Positions 28,952-38,848 of a stretch of 64,000 nucleotides of DNA are shown here, piece by piece. The translations under genes were made by a program, and so were the position numbers. The stretch lies in the NCBI RefSeq assembly GCF_000702305.1, contig NZ_JNLC01000011.1, forward strand, positions 310,001 through 374,000, in the 5' to 3' direction. Numbering within the stretch: the stretch's first letter is position 1; each line of letters starts with the position of its first letter. The notes under the pieces were generated by a model. That model did no database searches. It was given only the letters and a program-made list of their open reading frames with translations, and was not told where the DNA came from. This DNA comes from Allobosea sp. 117. Lineage in GTDB: Bacteria; Pseudomonadota; Alphaproteobacteria; Rhizobiales; Xanthobacteraceae.

Positions 28952-29434
28952 TCACGCCTTATGGTAGGGATGCCCGGACAGGATGGTGGTAGCGCGGTAG
29001 ATCTGCTCGGCGAGCATCACCCGCACCAACTGGTGCGGGAAGGTCGCCGTCCCGAAGGCGATCAGCCGGTCGGCCCGCTCGCGCGCCTCGTTGCTCAGCC
29101 CGTCGGCGCCGCCGATGAGGAAGGAGAAGGTCCGCACACCGCGGTCGCGCAACGCCGCCATGTCGCCGGCGATCTGCTCGCTGGACAGCGCGACGCCGCC
29201 GGGATCGAGCGCCAGCACGGCGGTCTCCTCCGGCAGGGCGGCGAGAAGGCCGGCGCCCTCCTCCACCATGCGATCGGCCGGCCGGCGCGCGGCGCTTTCG
29301 GAGATCTCGACGATGTCGGGACCGGTGAAGCCGAGCGCGCGGCCGCCCTTGCGGGCGCGGTCGACATAGCGGTCGCACAATTCACGCTCGGGCCCGGCCT
29401 TCAGCCGCCCGACGGCAAGGATCAGCAATCGCAC
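28952..29434 (-). CDS. rlmH: 23S rRNA pseudouridine-1915 N3-methyltransferase
   Basis: SPOUT-class methyltransferase that modifies helix 69 of 23S rRNA. 160 residues from a GTG at 29434 ([20 protein letters not shown]), the family length. Features are the substrate/cofactor knot segments [25 protein letters not shown], and the C-terminal [20 protein letters not shown] ending GHPYHKA. Follows rsfS, 22 bases apart, in the conserved proA-nadD-rsfS-rlmH run. Confidence 0.96.
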   Translation of the reverse strand: MRLLILAVGRLKAGPERELCDRYVDRARKGGRALGFTGPDIVEISESAARRPADRMVEEGAGLLAALPEETAVLALDPGGVALSSEQIAGDMAALRDRGVRTFSFLIGGADGLSNEARERADRLIAFGTATFPHQLVRVMLAEQIYRATTILSGHPYHKA

Positions 29435-29456
29435 CCCGTCAGTCCCAGGTTTGGCG

Positions 29457-29870
29457 TCAGCCGCGCGCCGAGCGGGACGCCGCCTCCGGACGCAGGCCCG
29501 ACCACATCTTCTCGATGTTGTAGAAGCTGCGTACGTCCGGCTGGAAGACGTGGACGATGACATCGCTGGCATCGATCAGCACCCAGTCGCAGGCCGGCTG
29601 GCCCTCGACCCGGATGCCTTTCACGCCGCGCGCCTTGAGCGCCTCGACGAGGTGCTCGGCAATGGCGCCGACATGGCGCTGCGAGCGGCCGGAGGCGACC
29701 ACCATGTGATCGGCGATCGTCGTCTTGCCGCGCAGTTCGATGGAAACGATGTCCTCAGCCTTGTCGTCTTCAAGCTGGGCCAGGACGAGGGCGAGAATCT
29801 CCTCGGCGTCGATACGCGCGTCGGAGACCGGTGCAGTCGCCGGGATGGAGGCAGCTGCAGAGAGCGCCAA
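29457..29870 (-). CDS. rsfS: ribosome silencing factor
   Basis: Binds ribosomal protein uL14 and blocks subunit joining when nutrients are short. 137 residues. The core contains [20 protein letters not shown] and [40 protein letters not shown], and [16 protein letters not shown], all typical of the family. The N-terminal 20 residues are Ala-rich and variable. Confidence 0.96.
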   Translation of the reverse strand: MALSAAASIPATAPVSDARIDAEEILALVLAQLEDDKAEDIVSIELRGKTTIADHMVVASGRSQRHVGAIAEHLVEALKARGVKGIRVEGQPACDWVLIDASDVIVHVFQPDVRSFYNIEKMWSGLRPEAASRSARG

Positions 29871-29951
29871 TGTGGACAGGGGTCCTTATCCTCTCGTCGT
29901 TCGGCCGGCGCCACCGGCAGGTTGTCAAATCCGGCGCCACCGGCACTGACG

Positions 29952-30656
29952 TTAAGATAAGGTGTTTGACCCTGTTTTTTCAACTGGTGGAAAAGCTGTT
30001 TTCGCGCCGGCCCCGTTCGGGGGCCGTTCTGCGGCCCGGATCGCGGTCGAGGAGAGCGGCGATTTGAGGCCGTGCAGATAGACCCAGGCGGGCGCGGGAA
30101 GGCTCGCGAGGCGCGGTGCGTCGGTCTCGTCGATGCGCCAGCGGGCGAGCGCCGAGGCGGCCGGCGAGGCCATGGCCTCGAAGGTGTCGCCCATGCGGTC
30201 GATCACCGCGATCGGCACCAGACCGGCGATGTCGCGCCAGCGCTGCCAGCGGTGAAAGCTCGCCAGATTGTCGGCGCCCATCAGCCAGACGAAGCGCACG
30301 GCGGGGAAGCGGGTGACCAGCGCAGCCACCGTGTCGTAGCTGTAGCGGGTGCCGAGCCCGGCCTCGAGACCGGTCGGCACCAGCGCCGGATGGCGCGCAA
30401 CCTCCCGGCAGAGCTCGATCCGCTCGCCGAGCGGGGGCAGGCCGGAATTGTTCTTCAGCGGGTTGCCGGGCGAGACCAGCCACCACACGCGGTCGAGCCG
30501 CAGCCGCCGCGCCGCCAGCAGGCTCGCGGCGCGATGGGCGGCATGCGGCGGGTTGAAGCTGCCGCCATAGAGGCCGATCCGCATGCCGGGCGCCAACGGG
30601 GGGATGCGCAGGTCCGGCGAGGTCACCGTGGCGGAAGTCACGGCCGCGCGGTTCAC
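29952..30656 (-). CDS. nadD: nicotinate-nucleotide adenylyltransferase
   Basis: Adenylates nicotinate mononucleotide in NAD synthesis. 234 residues. The nucleotidyltransferase motif is [17 protein letters not shown] (about 26-42), followed by [13 protein letters not shown] and [19 protein letters not shown], and the C-terminal SSTAIRA motif in [15 protein letters not shown]. The ATG at 30656 overlaps the proA stop (ATGA). A downstream ATG at residue 25 (MRIGLYGG) is closer to the usual family start and may be used. Confidence 0.95.
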   Translation of the reverse strand: MNRAAVTSATVTSPDLRIPPLAPGMRIGLYGGSFNPPHAAHRAASLLAARRLRLDRVWWLVSPGNPLKNNSGLPPLGERIELCREVARHPALVPTGLEAGLGTRYSYDTVAALVTRFPAVRFVWLMGADNLASFHRWQRWRDIAGLVPIAVIDRMGDTFEAMASPAASALARWRIDETDAPRLASLPAPAWVYLHGLKSPLSSTAIRAAERPPNGAGAKTAFPPVEKTGSNTLS

Positions 30657-31987
30657 GGCCGCGTCTGGCCGGTGCCGTGCACCCGGTACTTGAAGGAGGT
30701 GAGCTGCTCGGCGCCGACCGGCCCGCGCGCATGCATGCGCCCGGTGGCGATGCCGATCTCGCCGCCGAAGCCGAACTCGCCGCCATCGGCGAACTGGGTC
30801 GAGGCGTTGTGCACCACGATCGCCGAATCGACCTCGGAGAGGAAGCGCGCCGCCGCTGCCTCGTCCTCGGTGAGGATGGCGTCGGTGTGGTGCGAGCCGT
30901 GCGTCTCGATGTGGTCGATGGCGGCGTCGAGGCCCTCGACCAGCCGCGCGGAGATGACGGCGTCAAGATATTCGGTGTCCCAATCCTCGGCATTGGCCGG
31001 CTTCACGCGCGGATCGAGCGCCTGCGTCGCCTCGTCGCCGCGCACCTCGCAGCCGGCGTCAAGCAGCATGGCGACCAGCGGCTTCAGATGGCTGTCGCGG
31101 GCGTCGCGCTCGACCAGCAGCGTCTCGGCGGCGCCGCAGACGCTGGTGCGCCGGAGCTTGGCGTTGCGCACGATGTCGAGCGCCTTGGCCAGTTCGGCGG
31201 TATGGTCGACATAGATGTGCACGATGCCTTCCAGATGGGCGAAGACCGGCACCCGCGCCTCGGTCTGCACGCGGGCGACGAGGCTCTTGCCGCCGCGCGG
31301 CACGATGACGTCGATGTTTCCGTCGAGACCGGCCAGCATCTCGCCGACCGCCGCGCGGTCGCGGGTCGGCACGAGCTGCACGGCGTCGGCCGGCAGGCCG
31401 GCGGAGACCAGGCCCTCGACCATGGCGGCGTGGATCGCCCGGCTGGAATGGAAGCTGTCCGAGCCGCCGCGCAGGATCACCGCATTGCCGGCCTTCAGGC
31501 ACAGCCCGCCGGCATCGGCGGTGACGTTCGGCCGGCTCTCATAGATGACGCCGACGACGCCGAGCGGCGTGCGCACCCGCTCCAGCATCAGCCCGTTCGG
31601 GCGGGTCCAGCTCTCGGTGACGGTGCCGACCGGATCGGCCAGCTCGGCGATCTCGGCGAGGCCGTTCGCGGTGGCGGCGAGGCGCTTCTCGTCGAGGGTG
31701 AGCCGGTCCAGCATCGAGCCGCTCATTCCGGCGGCCTTCGCGGCGCGCACATCCTCGGCATTGGCCTTGAGGATATCGGCGGCATGATCGCGGATTTTTT
31801 GCGCGGCCGCCTTCAGAGCCGCGCGCTTTGTTTCGGGAGAGGCCAGCGCCAGCGTGCGGGCGGCGGCGCGGGCGCGCCGGCCGATCTCGCGCATCAGCGA
31901 CGGCACGTCGGCTCCGCCCTCGCCGGCCGGCGGCACGGCATCGACCGCGTGCGTGCTGGCGGCGGAGGTGGAACGGGCGGCGCTCAT
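30653..31987 (-). CDS. proA: gamma-glutamyl phosphate reductase
   Basis: NADPH-dependent reduction of gamma-glutamyl phosphate in proline synthesis. 444 residues from the ATG at 31987, slightly longer than average because of an Ala-rich N-terminus. The aldehyde-dehydrogenase-fold active site is seen in [18 protein letters not shown] with the catalytic cysteine; [20 protein letters not shown] and [20 protein letters not shown] are family segments. The frame continues upstream for 240 codons with no homology and across the divergent promoter region, so that is not coding. proB and obg, usual upstream neighbours, are not here; a divergent exporter replaces them. Confidence 0.96.
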   Translation of the reverse strand: MSAARSTSAASTHAVDAVPPAGEGGADVPSLMREIGRRARAAARTLALASPETKRAALKAAAQKIRDHAADILKANAEDVRAAKAAGMSGSMLDRLTLDEKRLAATANGLAEIAELADPVGTVTESWTRPNGLMLERVRTPLGVVGVIYESRPNVTADAGGLCLKAGNAVILRGGSDSFHSSRAIHAAMVEGLVSAGLPADAVQLVPTRDRAAVGEMLAGLDGNIDVIVPRGGKSLVARVQTEARVPVFAHLEGIVHIYVDHTAELAKALDIVRNAKLRRTSVCGAAETLLVERDARDSHLKPLVAMLLDAGCEVRGDEATQALDPRVKPANAEDWDTEYLDAVISARLVEGLDAAIDHIETHGSHHTDAILTEDEAAAARFLSEVDSAIVVHNASTQFADGGEFGFGGEIGIATGRMHARGPVGAEQLTSFKYRVHGTGQTRP

Positions 31988-32065
31988 GGCGAACTCGCGG
32001 CAGGGACAGAAGAAAACGGCGTTTCTCTTAGCACAGCCGGCGGCGAAGGCAGCAAGTTTCGTATG

Positions 32066-32082
32066 GGCACCGTTGCGGTGCC
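32066..32082. other. hairpin in the proA/EamA divergent promoter region
   Basis: GGCACCG (32066-32072) and CGGTGCC (32076-32082) form a perfect 7-base stem with loop TTG. It lies midway in the 210-base gap between the divergent starts of proA and the exporter. The function is unknown; it could be an operator or a leader structure. Confidence 0.45.
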
Positions 32083-32197
32083 GCCTTCGCGGACCGTCCG
32101 GCCCGGCGATACCTCCCGCCGCTGCCGTTGCGTGAAACGGGTGGTGTTCGTGCGCATATGGGCGTAACAGGCGCCTCCCGCGCACTGGTCCCTCCCG

Positions 32198-33151
32198 ATG
32201 TCCGATCTCCGCCGCGCACCATCCGCCGCCTCCCCGGCGCCGACCGCGATCCAGCCGATGAACGCGCTGGACTGGGGCACGCTGGTGCTGCTCTCGATGA
32301 TCTGGGGTGGCTCCTTCTTCTTCGGCAAGGTGGCGGTGAAGGAAATCCCGCCGCTCACCATGGTGCTTGGGCGCGTCGCCATCGGCGCCCTCGCCCTGCT
32401 CGTCATCGCGCGGCTGAGCGGCGTCCGGGTGAGCCTCGATCGCCGGATCGTCGCGCAATTCCTGTTCATGGCGATCATCGCCAACATCATCCCGTTCGGG
32501 CTCATCGCCTGGTCGCAGCAGCATCTGCCGAGCGGGCTGTCCTCGATCCTCAATGCCGCCACGCCGCTCTTCACCGTGCTGGTGGCGCAGGCCTTCACCC
32601 GCGACGAGAAGCTGACCGCCGGGCGGCTCGCGGGCGTCGTCTTCGGCTTTCTCGGGGTGGCGGTGATGATGGGGCCGGCGCTGCTCGGCCAGCTCGGCGG
32701 GCATCATCTGCCGGCACAGCTCGCGGCGATCGGCGCGACGATCTCCTACGGCTTCGCCGCCGTCTATGCCCGGCGCTTCCGGGCGATGCCGCCGCTCGCG
32801 GTGGCGCTGCTGCAGCTCGCCGCCTCCAGCGCGCTGCTGCTGCCGGTGGCGCTGGCGGTGGACCGGCCGTGGCAGATCGCCCTGCCCTCGATCACGGCGT
32901 GGGGCGCCCTGCTGGGCCTCGGCGTGCTGTCCACCGGCATCGCCTACATCCTGTATTTCCGCGTGCTGGCCCGAAACGGGGCGACGAACATCTCGCTCGT
33001 CACCTTTCTGGTGCCGGTGAGCGCGATCCTGCTCGGCGCGCTGTTCCTCGGCGAGGCGCTGGAACCCCGCGAGTTCCTCGGCTTCGCGCTGATCGGCACC
33101 GGGCTGGCGGCGATCGACGGGCGGCCGGGGCGGTGGGTGCGGCGCGCCTGA
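32198..33151 (+). CDS. EamA-family (DMT) transporter
   Basis: 317-residue inner-membrane protein of the drug/metabolite transporter superfamily, with ten predicted helices in two EamA repeats. The first repeat begins [20 protein letters not shown] and the second near [20 protein letters not shown]. Members export metabolites or amino acids; the cargo here is unknown. The ATG at 32198 gives a 20-residue Ala/Pro lead; an ATG at 32258 (MNALDWGTL) is also plausible. Divergent from proA. Confidence 0.9.
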   Translation: MSDLRRAPSAASPAPTAIQPMNALDWGTLVLLSMIWGGSFFFGKVAVKEIPPLTMVLGRVAIGALALLVIARLSGVRVSLDRRIVAQFLFMAIIANIIPFGLIAWSQQHLPSGLSSILNAATPLFTVLVAQAFTRDEKLTAGRLAGVVFGFLGVAVMMGPALLGQLGGHHLPAQLAAIGATISYGFAAVYARRFRAMPPLAVALLQLAASSALLLPVALAVDRPWQIALPSITAWGALLGLGVLSTGIAYILYFRVLARNGATNISLVTFLVPVSAILLGALFLGEALEPREFLGFALIGTGLAAIDGRPGRWVRRA

Positions 33152-33157
33152 GGCACG

Positions 33158-33979
33158 TCACACCAGCGCCGCCCGCATCACCGCATAGACGCGGTCGATG
33201 GTCCGCCGCACCTCGGGCAGGAAGCGGTCCTCGTCATGCGTCACCAGCCATTGCTCGTGTTCCAGTTCCTCGATCGGTGGTGAGACGCGCCGCAGGCCGG
33301 CCTCGGCCTCGCCGATGAAGGTCGGCAGCACCATACGCGCCATGCCGGACACGGCGAGATCGAGCGCGTTGCGCGGGTTGGTCACTTCGATGACGGCGTC
33401 CTCTCCGGTTCGCTCCCGCACCCAGCGGGCGGAAGGCGTGTTGCCGATCACGCGCGCCCATGCGGTGATCCCGTCATTGGCGGCATAGGCCGCGAAACGA
33501 ACCGTGCCGGTCCGGCGCCCCGCGAGGCCGATCTGGTCTGGACGCTGGTTGCGGATCCCGATCACCGCCTCGCGGCGGGAAATGTCCAGCACATGGTCCG
33601 CCGCGATAAACCGCAGCGCGACCTTGCCCGGGTCGACGAGACCGGCGGCATGCCGGCACAACAGGCGGGTGACCCAGGCGCCGGCCGAGACCTTCACCAG
33701 TGGCGGCGCCGCGCGGCGGGCCGGGCTGGAGAGCGGCGCGATAAGGCTTTCCAGCCCGGCGACACGTTGCAGCAGCTCCAGTCCCTGCGCGGTGAGCGCA
33801 TAGCCGCGCGGCTGGCGCTCGAACAGCTCCTGCCCCAGCCGGCGTTCCAGCGCGAGCATGCGCCGGCCAAGAGTCGGTGCGCTCTTTCCGGTGAGCGCGG
33901 CGGCCGGCCCCAGTCCGCCCTGGCGGGCCACGGCGAGGAAAAGCCGCAAATCGTCCCAGTCGAAGTTCATTTCATTCAT
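33158..33979 (-). CDS. LysR-family transcriptional regulator
   Basis: 273 residues. The N-terminal helix-turn-helix is at about 8-65 (FDWDDLRLFLAVARQGGLGP, then AAALTGKSAPTLGRRMLALE), followed by a compact effector domain. It is divergent from an aldo/keto reductase, the classic LysR target arrangement. Two in-frame ATGs (33979 and 33970) both lie within a 22-base inverted repeat, so the regulator may bind over its own start. Effector unknown. Confidence 0.92.
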   Translation of the reverse strand: MNEMNFDWDDLRLFLAVARQGGLGPAAALTGKSAPTLGRRMLALERRLGQELFERQPRGYALTAQGLELLQRVAGLESLIAPLSSPARRAAPPLVKVSAGAWVTRLLCRHAAGLVDPGKVALRFIAADHVLDISRREAVIGIRNQRPDQIGLAGRRTGTVRFAAYAANDGITAWARVIGNTPSARWVRERTGEDAVIEVTNPRNALDLAVSGMARMVLPTFIGEAEAGLRRVSPPIEELEHEQWLVTHDEDRFLPEVRRTIDRVYAVMRAALV

Positions 33980-33987
33980 GAAATGAA
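33966..33987. promoter_or_regulatory. 22-base inverted repeat over the LysR start codon
   Basis: TTCATTTCAT (33966-33975) and ATGAAATGAA (33978-33987) are perfect 10-base arms with TC between. It overlaps the lysR start codons and lies 73 bases from the aldo/keto reductase ATG. It fits an autoregulatory operator and is notably AT-rich for this sequence. Confidence 0.65.
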
Positions 33988-34059
33988 GATTACATTACGT
34001 TCTATGGCTGTAACAGCTCATCGGAGCTCTGATGGCGGCGCGCGAACAGGAGAGCCGCT

Positions 34060-35043
34060 ATGAGACTGCTGGACACCGAGATCAACCCGCTGGGCATGGG
34101 ATGCTGGCCGATCGGAGGCCCGATGTTCTCCGGCGATGAGCCGCTCGGCTATGCCAATGCCGATGACGGCGAATCCATCCGCACCATCCATGCTGCGCTG
34201 GCGGCCGGGATCACCCTGTTCGACACCGCCGCGGTCTATGGCGCGGGCCATGCCGAGCGCCTGCTGGCGCGTGCCCTCAAGGGGCGGGCAGACGCGTTGG
34301 TCGCCACCAAGATCGGCATCGCCATCGACGAGACGACCCGGCGGCTCACCGGCGAGGACACCGATCCCGCATCCGTCCTGCCGGCGATCGATCGGTGCCT
34401 GGCGCGGCTCGGGCGGGAACGGATCGACATACTGTTCCTGCACCTTAACGATCTTGCCGTGCCGCTGGCGGAGCCGATCTTCGAGGCGATGGAGCGGGCG
34501 CGGGAGGCCGGCAAGATCCGCGCCTATGGCTGGAGCACGGATCTGTCGGCGAGCCTTCGCGCCGTCGCGGCGCGTCCGGGATTTGCCGCCGTCCAGCATG
34601 CCTTGAACGTGGTTCTCGACGCCCCCACGATGCAGGCGGCGGTCGGCGAGCTCGATCTTGCCGCCTTCATCCGCTCGCCGCTCGGCATGGGCCTGCTCAC
34701 CGGAAAATACGGCGCCGGTGCGATGATGGCGCAGGGTGACATCCGCGCCACCGCCAACACGGTGACGGATTATTTCCGCGATGCCCGTCCCAATCCGCGC
34801 TACCTCGCCCAGCTCAATGCGGTGCGTGAGTTGCTGACCAGCGGCGGGCGTACGCTCGCACAGGGGGCGATTTCATGGCTCTGGGCCAGATCGGCCCGCA
34901 ACATCCCGATTCCCGGCGCGCGCACGGTCGAGCAGATCGAGGGCCTTGCCGGCGCGTTCGTCTTCGGTCCGCTGCCCGAGGAGGCGATGGTCGAGATCGA
35001 GCGCCTGCTGGCGAGGACGGTCGAGGAGGATCGTCCGCGGTGA
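34060..35043 (+). CDS. aldo/keto reductase
   Basis: 327-residue NAD(P)H-dependent oxidoreductase with the AKR catalytic tetrad: D55 and Y60 in FDTAAVYGAGHAE, K84 in VATKIGI, H128 in LFLHLND. The C-terminal cofactor-binding segment NIPIPGARTVEQIEGLAGAF is typical. The ATG has AGGAGAG upstream. Divergent from the LysR gene, so probably under its control; substrate unknown. Confidence 0.93.
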   Translation: MRLLDTEINPLGMGCWPIGGPMFSGDEPLGYANADDGESIRTIHAALAAGITLFDTAAVYGAGHAERLLARALKGRADALVATKIGIAIDETTRRLTGEDTDPASVLPAIDRCLARLGRERIDILFLHLNDLAVPLAEPIFEAMERAREAGKIRAYGWSTDLSASLRAVAARPGFAAVQHALNVVLDAPTMQAAVGELDLAAFIRSPLGMGLLTGKYGAGAMMAQGDIRATANTVTDYFRDARPNPRYLAQLNAVRELLTSGGRTLAQGAISWLWARSARNIPIPGARTVEQIEGLAGAFVFGPLPEEAMVEIERLLARTVEEDRPR

Positions 35044-35053
35044 GCGCCCGAAC

Positions 35054-35935
35054 CTACCGCGTCGGGACCGGCTTCTCGCCGCGATAGTCGTAGAAGCCGC
35101 GCTGCGTCTTGCGGCCGAGCCAGCCGGCTTCGACATATTTCACCAAGAGCGGGCAGGGCCGGTACTTGGTGTCGGCGAGGCCTTCGTGCAGCACCTGCAT
35201 CACCGAGAGGCAGGTGTCGAGGCCGATGAAGTCGGCGAGCTGCAGCGGGCCCATCGGGTGGTTGGCGCCGAGCCGCATGGCGGTGTCGATGGCGTCGACC
35301 GAGCCCACGCCCTCATAGAGCGTGTAGATCGCCTCGTTGATCATCGGCAGCAGGATGCGGTTGACCATGAAGGCCGGGAAATCCTCGGCCACCGCATAGG
35401 TCTTGCCGATGCGGGTGACGAACTCCTTCGACAGCTCGAAGGTCTCGTCCTCGGTGGCGATGCCGCGCACCAGCTCGACGAGCTGCATCAGCGGCACCGG
35501 GTTCATGAAGTGGATGCCGATGAAGCGCTCCGGCCGGTCGGTCGAAGCGGCGAGGCGGGTGATCGAGATCGAGGAGGTGTTGGTGGAGAGGATCGCCTCG
35601 GGCTTCAGATGCGGGCAGAGCTCGGCGAAGATCTTGCGCTTCACCTCCTCCTTCTCGACCGCGCATTCGATCACGAGATCGGCTTCGCTCAGCGAGCCGA
35701 TATTGTCGGAGCCCTCGATGCGGGCGAGCGCGACCTGCTTCTCGGCCTCGCCATAGAGCCCCTTGGCGATCTGGCGCACCATGTTGCCGTTGATGGTGGC
35801 GAGGCCCGACTTGATGCGGTCGGCCGAGACGTCGTTGAGGATGACGTCGTAGCCCGCAAGGGCGCAGACATGGGCGATGCCGTTGCCCATCTGGCCGGCG
35901 CCGATGATGCCGACGCGCTTGATCTCGAATGCCAT
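35054..35935 (-). CDS. 3-hydroxybutyryl-CoA dehydrogenase
   Basis: 293-residue NAD-binding 3-hydroxyacyl-CoA dehydrogenase. The Rossmann motif is VGIIGAGQMGNGIAHVCALA (about 8-27). The catalytic histidine lies in RFIGIHFMNPVPLMQLVELV and the glutamate in the same helix. The C-terminal domain holds NHPMGPLQLADFIGLDTCLS and ends GRKTQRGFYDYRGEKP. It acts in polyhydroxybutyrate/butyrate-type metabolism or the crotonyl-CoA branch feeding the ethylmalonyl-CoA pathway. Located 46 bases downstream of etfA in the standard etfBA-hbd order. Confidence 0.94.
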   Translation of the reverse strand: MAFEIKRVGIIGAGQMGNGIAHVCALAGYDVILNDVSADRIKSGLATINGNMVRQIAKGLYGEAEKQVALARIEGSDNIGSLSEADLVIECAVEKEEVKRKIFAELCPHLKPEAILSTNTSSISITRLAASTDRPERFIGIHFMNPVPLMQLVELVRGIATEDETFELSKEFVTRIGKTYAVAEDFPAFMVNRILLPMINEAIYTLYEGVGSVDAIDTAMRLGANHPMGPLQLADFIGLDTCLSVMQVLHEGLADTKYRPCPLLVKYVEAGWLGRKTQRGFYDYRGEKPVPTR

Positions 35936-35981
35936 GGCCTGTGTCCGCCGCTTGTCCTGCGTCCCGACTCTAGTTTGGCTG

Positions 35982-36926
35982 TCAGCCTTTTGCCTTGGCA
36001 AGTTCGGCGGTGAGCTCGGGGACGATCTGGAAGAGATCGCCGACGAGGCCGTAGTCGGCGACCTGGAAGATCGGCGCCTCCTCGTCCTTGTTGATGGCGA
36101 CGATGACCTTTGAGTCCTTCATGCCGGCGAGGTGCTGGATGGCGCCGGAGATGCCGACCGCGACATAGAGCTCGGGGGCCACCACCTTGCCGGTCTGGCC
36201 GACCTGCCAGTCGTTCGGGGCATAGCCGGCGTCGACCGCCGCGCGCGAGGCGCCGACCGCCGCGCCCAGCGCGTCGGCCAGCGGCTCGATGACCTTGTGG
36301 AAGTTCTCGGCCGAGCCGAGCGCGCGGCCGCCGGAGACGATCAGCTTGGCGGCGGTGAGCTCGGGACGGTCGGTATGGGCGATCTCCTCGCCGACGAAGC
36401 CCGACAGCGCGGGGTCGGCGGCGGCGGCGATGGCGCGGATCGGCGCGCTCCCGCCCTCGCCGGCGGCGGCGAAGGAGGCGGTGCGCACGGTGATCACCTT
36501 CTTCGGGTCGGCGGAGCGCACCGTCTGCACGGCGTTGCCGGCATAGATGGTGCGCTCGAAGGTGTCGGGCGCCACCACCTTGATGATGTCGGAGACCTGC
36601 ATCACGTCGAGTAGGGCGGCAATGCGGGGCATCACGCTCTTCCACACCGCGGTGGAGGGGGCGATCAGCGCGCCGTATTCGCCCGCCAGCGCGACGCCGA
36701 GCGCGGCCACCGGCTCGGCGAGGCGGTGGGCGTAGAGCGGATCGTCGGCCAGCAGCACCTCGGCGACGCCCTCGAGCTTCGCCGCGGCCTCGGCGGCGGG
36801 GCGGGCATTGGCGCCGACCACCAGCACGTGCACCGGGGCGCCGAGCGCCAGCGCCGCGGTGAGCGCCTTGGCGGTGAGCGGGTTCAGGGTCGCGTCGTCA
36901 TGTTCCGCGAAGAGCAGGGTCGCCAT
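35982..36926 (-). CDS. etfA: electron transfer flavoprotein alpha subunit
   Basis: 314 residues. Accepts electrons from acyl-CoA dehydrogenases and passes them to ETF:ubiquinone oxidoreductase. The FAD-binding C-terminal domain has [40 protein letters not shown], and [20 protein letters not shown], with the closing [20 protein letters not shown]. Starts three bases after the etfB stop. Confidence 0.97.
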   Translation of the reverse strand: MATLLFAEHDDATLNPLTAKALTAALALGAPVHVLVVGANARPAAEAAAKLEGVAEVLLADDPLYAHRLAEPVAALGVALAGEYGALIAPSTAVWKSVMPRIAALLDVMQVSDIIKVVAPDTFERTIYAGNAVQTVRSADPKKVITVRTASFAAAGEGGSAPIRAIAAAADPALSGFVGEEIAHTDRPELTAAKLIVSGGRALGSAENFHKVIEPLADALGAAVGASRAAVDAGYAPNDWQVGQTGKVVAPELYVAVGISGAIQHLAGMKDSKVIVAINKDEEAPIFQVADYGLVGDLFQIVPELTAELAKAKG

Positions 36927-36928
36927 GA

Positions 36929-37681
36929 TCAGAAAACTCCCGCCTCGTCCTTCAGCTTCGCCACCAGCTCGGCGGCCGAGCCGACCTTCACGCCGGCCTT
37001 GCGGCCGGCCGGCTCGGTGGTCGACAGCACGGCTAGGCGCGGGGCGAGGTCGACCCCGTAGCCTTCCGGCGTCTTCTCGTCGATCGGCTTCTTCTTCGCC
37101 TTCATGATATTGGGCAGGCTGGCGTAGCGCGGCTCGTTGAGGCGCAGGTCAGTGGTCACGATGGCCGGCAGCTTCAGCTTCACCGTCTGCAGGCCGCCGT
37201 CGATCTCGCGGGTGACGTCGAGCGAGCCGTCGCCGATCACCACCTTCGAGGCGAAGGTGCCCTGCGGCCAGCCGAGCAGGGCGGCCAGCATCTGTCCGGT
37301 CTGGTTGCAGTCGTCGTCGATGGCCTGCTTGCCGAGGATGACGAGGCCCGGGGCCTCCTCGGCGACCACCGCCTTCAAGAGCTTGGCCACCGCCAGCGGC
37401 TCGACATTGGCGTCCGCCGTCTTCACCCAGACGCCGCGGTCGGCGCCCATGGCGAGCGCGGTGCGGATGGTCTCGTCGGTCTTGGCGGGGCCGATCGACA
37501 CCGCCACCACCTCGGTGGCCTTGCCGGCTTCCTTGAGCCTCAGTGCCTCTTCGACGGCGATCTCGTCGAACGGGTTCATCGACATCTTGACGTTGGCGAG
37601 CTCGACGCCCGAACCGTCCGGGCGCACCCGGATCTTCACATTATAGTCGACCACCCGCTTCACGGGCACCAGGATCTTCAT
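36929..37681 (-). CDS. etfB: electron transfer flavoprotein beta subunit
   Basis: 250 residues, AMP-binding partner of etf[21 protein letters not shown] is the typical start, with AGGGAGA upstream of the ATG at 37681. Further signature segments are [40 protein letters not shown], and [20 protein letters not shown]. The likely electron donors in this window include the methylsuccinyl-CoA dehydrogenase-like enzyme at 42979-44652. Confidence 0.97.
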   Translation of the reverse strand: MKILVPVKRVVDYNVKIRVRPDGSGVELANVKMSMNPFDEIAVEEALRLKEAGKATEVVAVSIGPAKTDETIRTALAMGADRGVWVKTADANVEPLAVAKLLKAVVAEEAPGLVILGKQAIDDDCNQTGQMLAALLGWPQGTFASKVVIGDGSLDVTREIDGGLQTVKLKLPAIVTTDLRLNEPRYASLPNIMKAKKKPIDEKTPEGYGVDLAPRLAVLSTTEPAGRKAGVKVGSAAELVAKLKDEAGVF

Positions 37682-37834
37682 ATCGAATTCTCCCTGTCCT
37701 GCCGGGGGTTGACGCCCGGCGAGGGCAGCGGTCAAGCAGGGAAGCGATCAGCCGCCGGAGGCCGACCGGAGACGAGCCCGAAACGGTGGTGATCGCGAAG
37801 GCGGGGGGCAAACTATGGGCGGCTCCGACCCCTG

Positions 37835-38572
37835 TCAACGTGGCGTTTCGGCGGGCGTGGAGGTGGTCGCATCCGGCGTTCCGTTCGGCGTGCGCACCCA
37901 TAGCGGCACGCCCTTGCGGCGCATGAACACGACCAGGATCGCGCCGGCGACGAGCCCGCCGATATGCGCCCACCACGCGGTGCCGTCCTCGGCGACGGTG
38001 GCGACGCTCCAGATCTGGAAGGCGATCCAGGCGCCGATCGGATAGATGGCCGGCACCCGCAGCGGGATGCGCATCAGCACCAGCACCCACAGCTTTACAT
38101 TGGGATGCAGCATCAGATAGGCGGCGACGACGCCGGAGATCGCCGCCGAGGCGCCGACGAGGGGCACCTCCGAGCCGGGCTGGGCGAAGGTGTGCACCAG
38201 CGCGCCGGCTATCCCGCACAGAAGGTAGAAGGCGAGGAAGCGGGCATGGCCGAGCGCGTCCTCGACATTGTCGCCGAACACCCAGAGGAAGGCCATGTTG
38301 CCGATCAGGTGCATCCAGCCGCCATGCAGGAACATGTAGCTGACGAGCGTCAGCTCGGGCGGCAGCTTGGAGAGCTCGGGCGGCAGCACGGCGGCGTGGC
38401 TGACCACGGCGGGAATGGCGCCGTAGCCGAACACGAAGGCGGCGTTGATCTCCTCCTCATAGCCGTGCTGGAAGAAGATGAAGACGATGAAATTGGCCGC
38501 GATGAGGCCCCACGTCACATAGGCGTGGCGCATCCCTTCGAGCGGATTGTCGTCGTTCAGCGGAATGAACAT
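37835..38572 (-). CDS. rhomboid-family intramembrane serine protease
   Basis: 245-residue membrane protein with six or more helices. The catalytic serine is in VPLVGASAAISGVVAAYL and the histidine in WAHIGGLVAGAILV; the helix-1 loop has FLHGGWMHLIGNMAFLWVFG, typical of rhomboids. Substrates are unknown. The C-terminus is hydrophilic, Thr/Pro-rich. It separates etfB from the cobalamin adenosyltransferase gene, which are often adjacent in related genomes. Confidence 0.94.
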   Translation of the reverse strand: MFIPLNDDNPLEGMRHAYVTWGLIAANFIVFIFFQHGYEEEINAAFVFGYGAIPAVVSHAAVLPPELSKLPPELTLVSYMFLHGGWMHLIGNMAFLWVFGDNVEDALGHARFLAFYLLCGIAGALVHTFAQPGSEVPLVGASAAISGVVAAYLMLHPNVKLWVLVLMRIPLRVPAIYPIGAWIAFQIWSVATVAEDGTAWWAHIGGLVAGAILVVFMRRKGVPLWVRTPNGTPDATTSTPAETPR

Positions 38573-38649
38573 CGCAGGGCGCCCCGTCGGCCGCAGCCGC
38601 GCACCGCTCCGGCGACGCGCGCTCTGGTTAATCTGCGGCGAGCGGCGCG

Positions 38650-38694
38650 AAAACGCCAGATGGCAAAACGCCAGATGGCAAAACGCCAGATGGA
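38650..38694. repeat. 15-base tandem repeat, three copies
   Basis: AAAACGCCAGATGGC is repeated three times head to tail, the last copy ending in A. It lies in the 276-base divergent gap between the rhomboid and the proline-racemase-family gene, 79 bases from the rhomboid start. Nothing else was recognised in this gap. Confidence 0.9.
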
Positions 38695-38848
38695 TCGTGG
38701 CAGGTCGGGGCCGGCTCCGTCGGTTCCGGCATCCGCGCGGGAAGCGCGCGCGCGCGGCCGTCTCCGGCGATCGCAGCTATACGCTCATTGTGGAGCGCCG
38801 GGTGTACCGATATCACCGCGCAGCCCCACGATTCCGAGTGACACCGCG

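Noticed and set aside
28952-29572. Longer RlmH starting near 29572
   Set aside because: The extra 46 residues overlap rsfS and are low complexity; the GTG at 29434 fits the family length.
30653-32707. ProA with a 240-residue N-terminal extension
   Set aside because: The extension crosses the divergent promoter and the opposite gene and has no homology.
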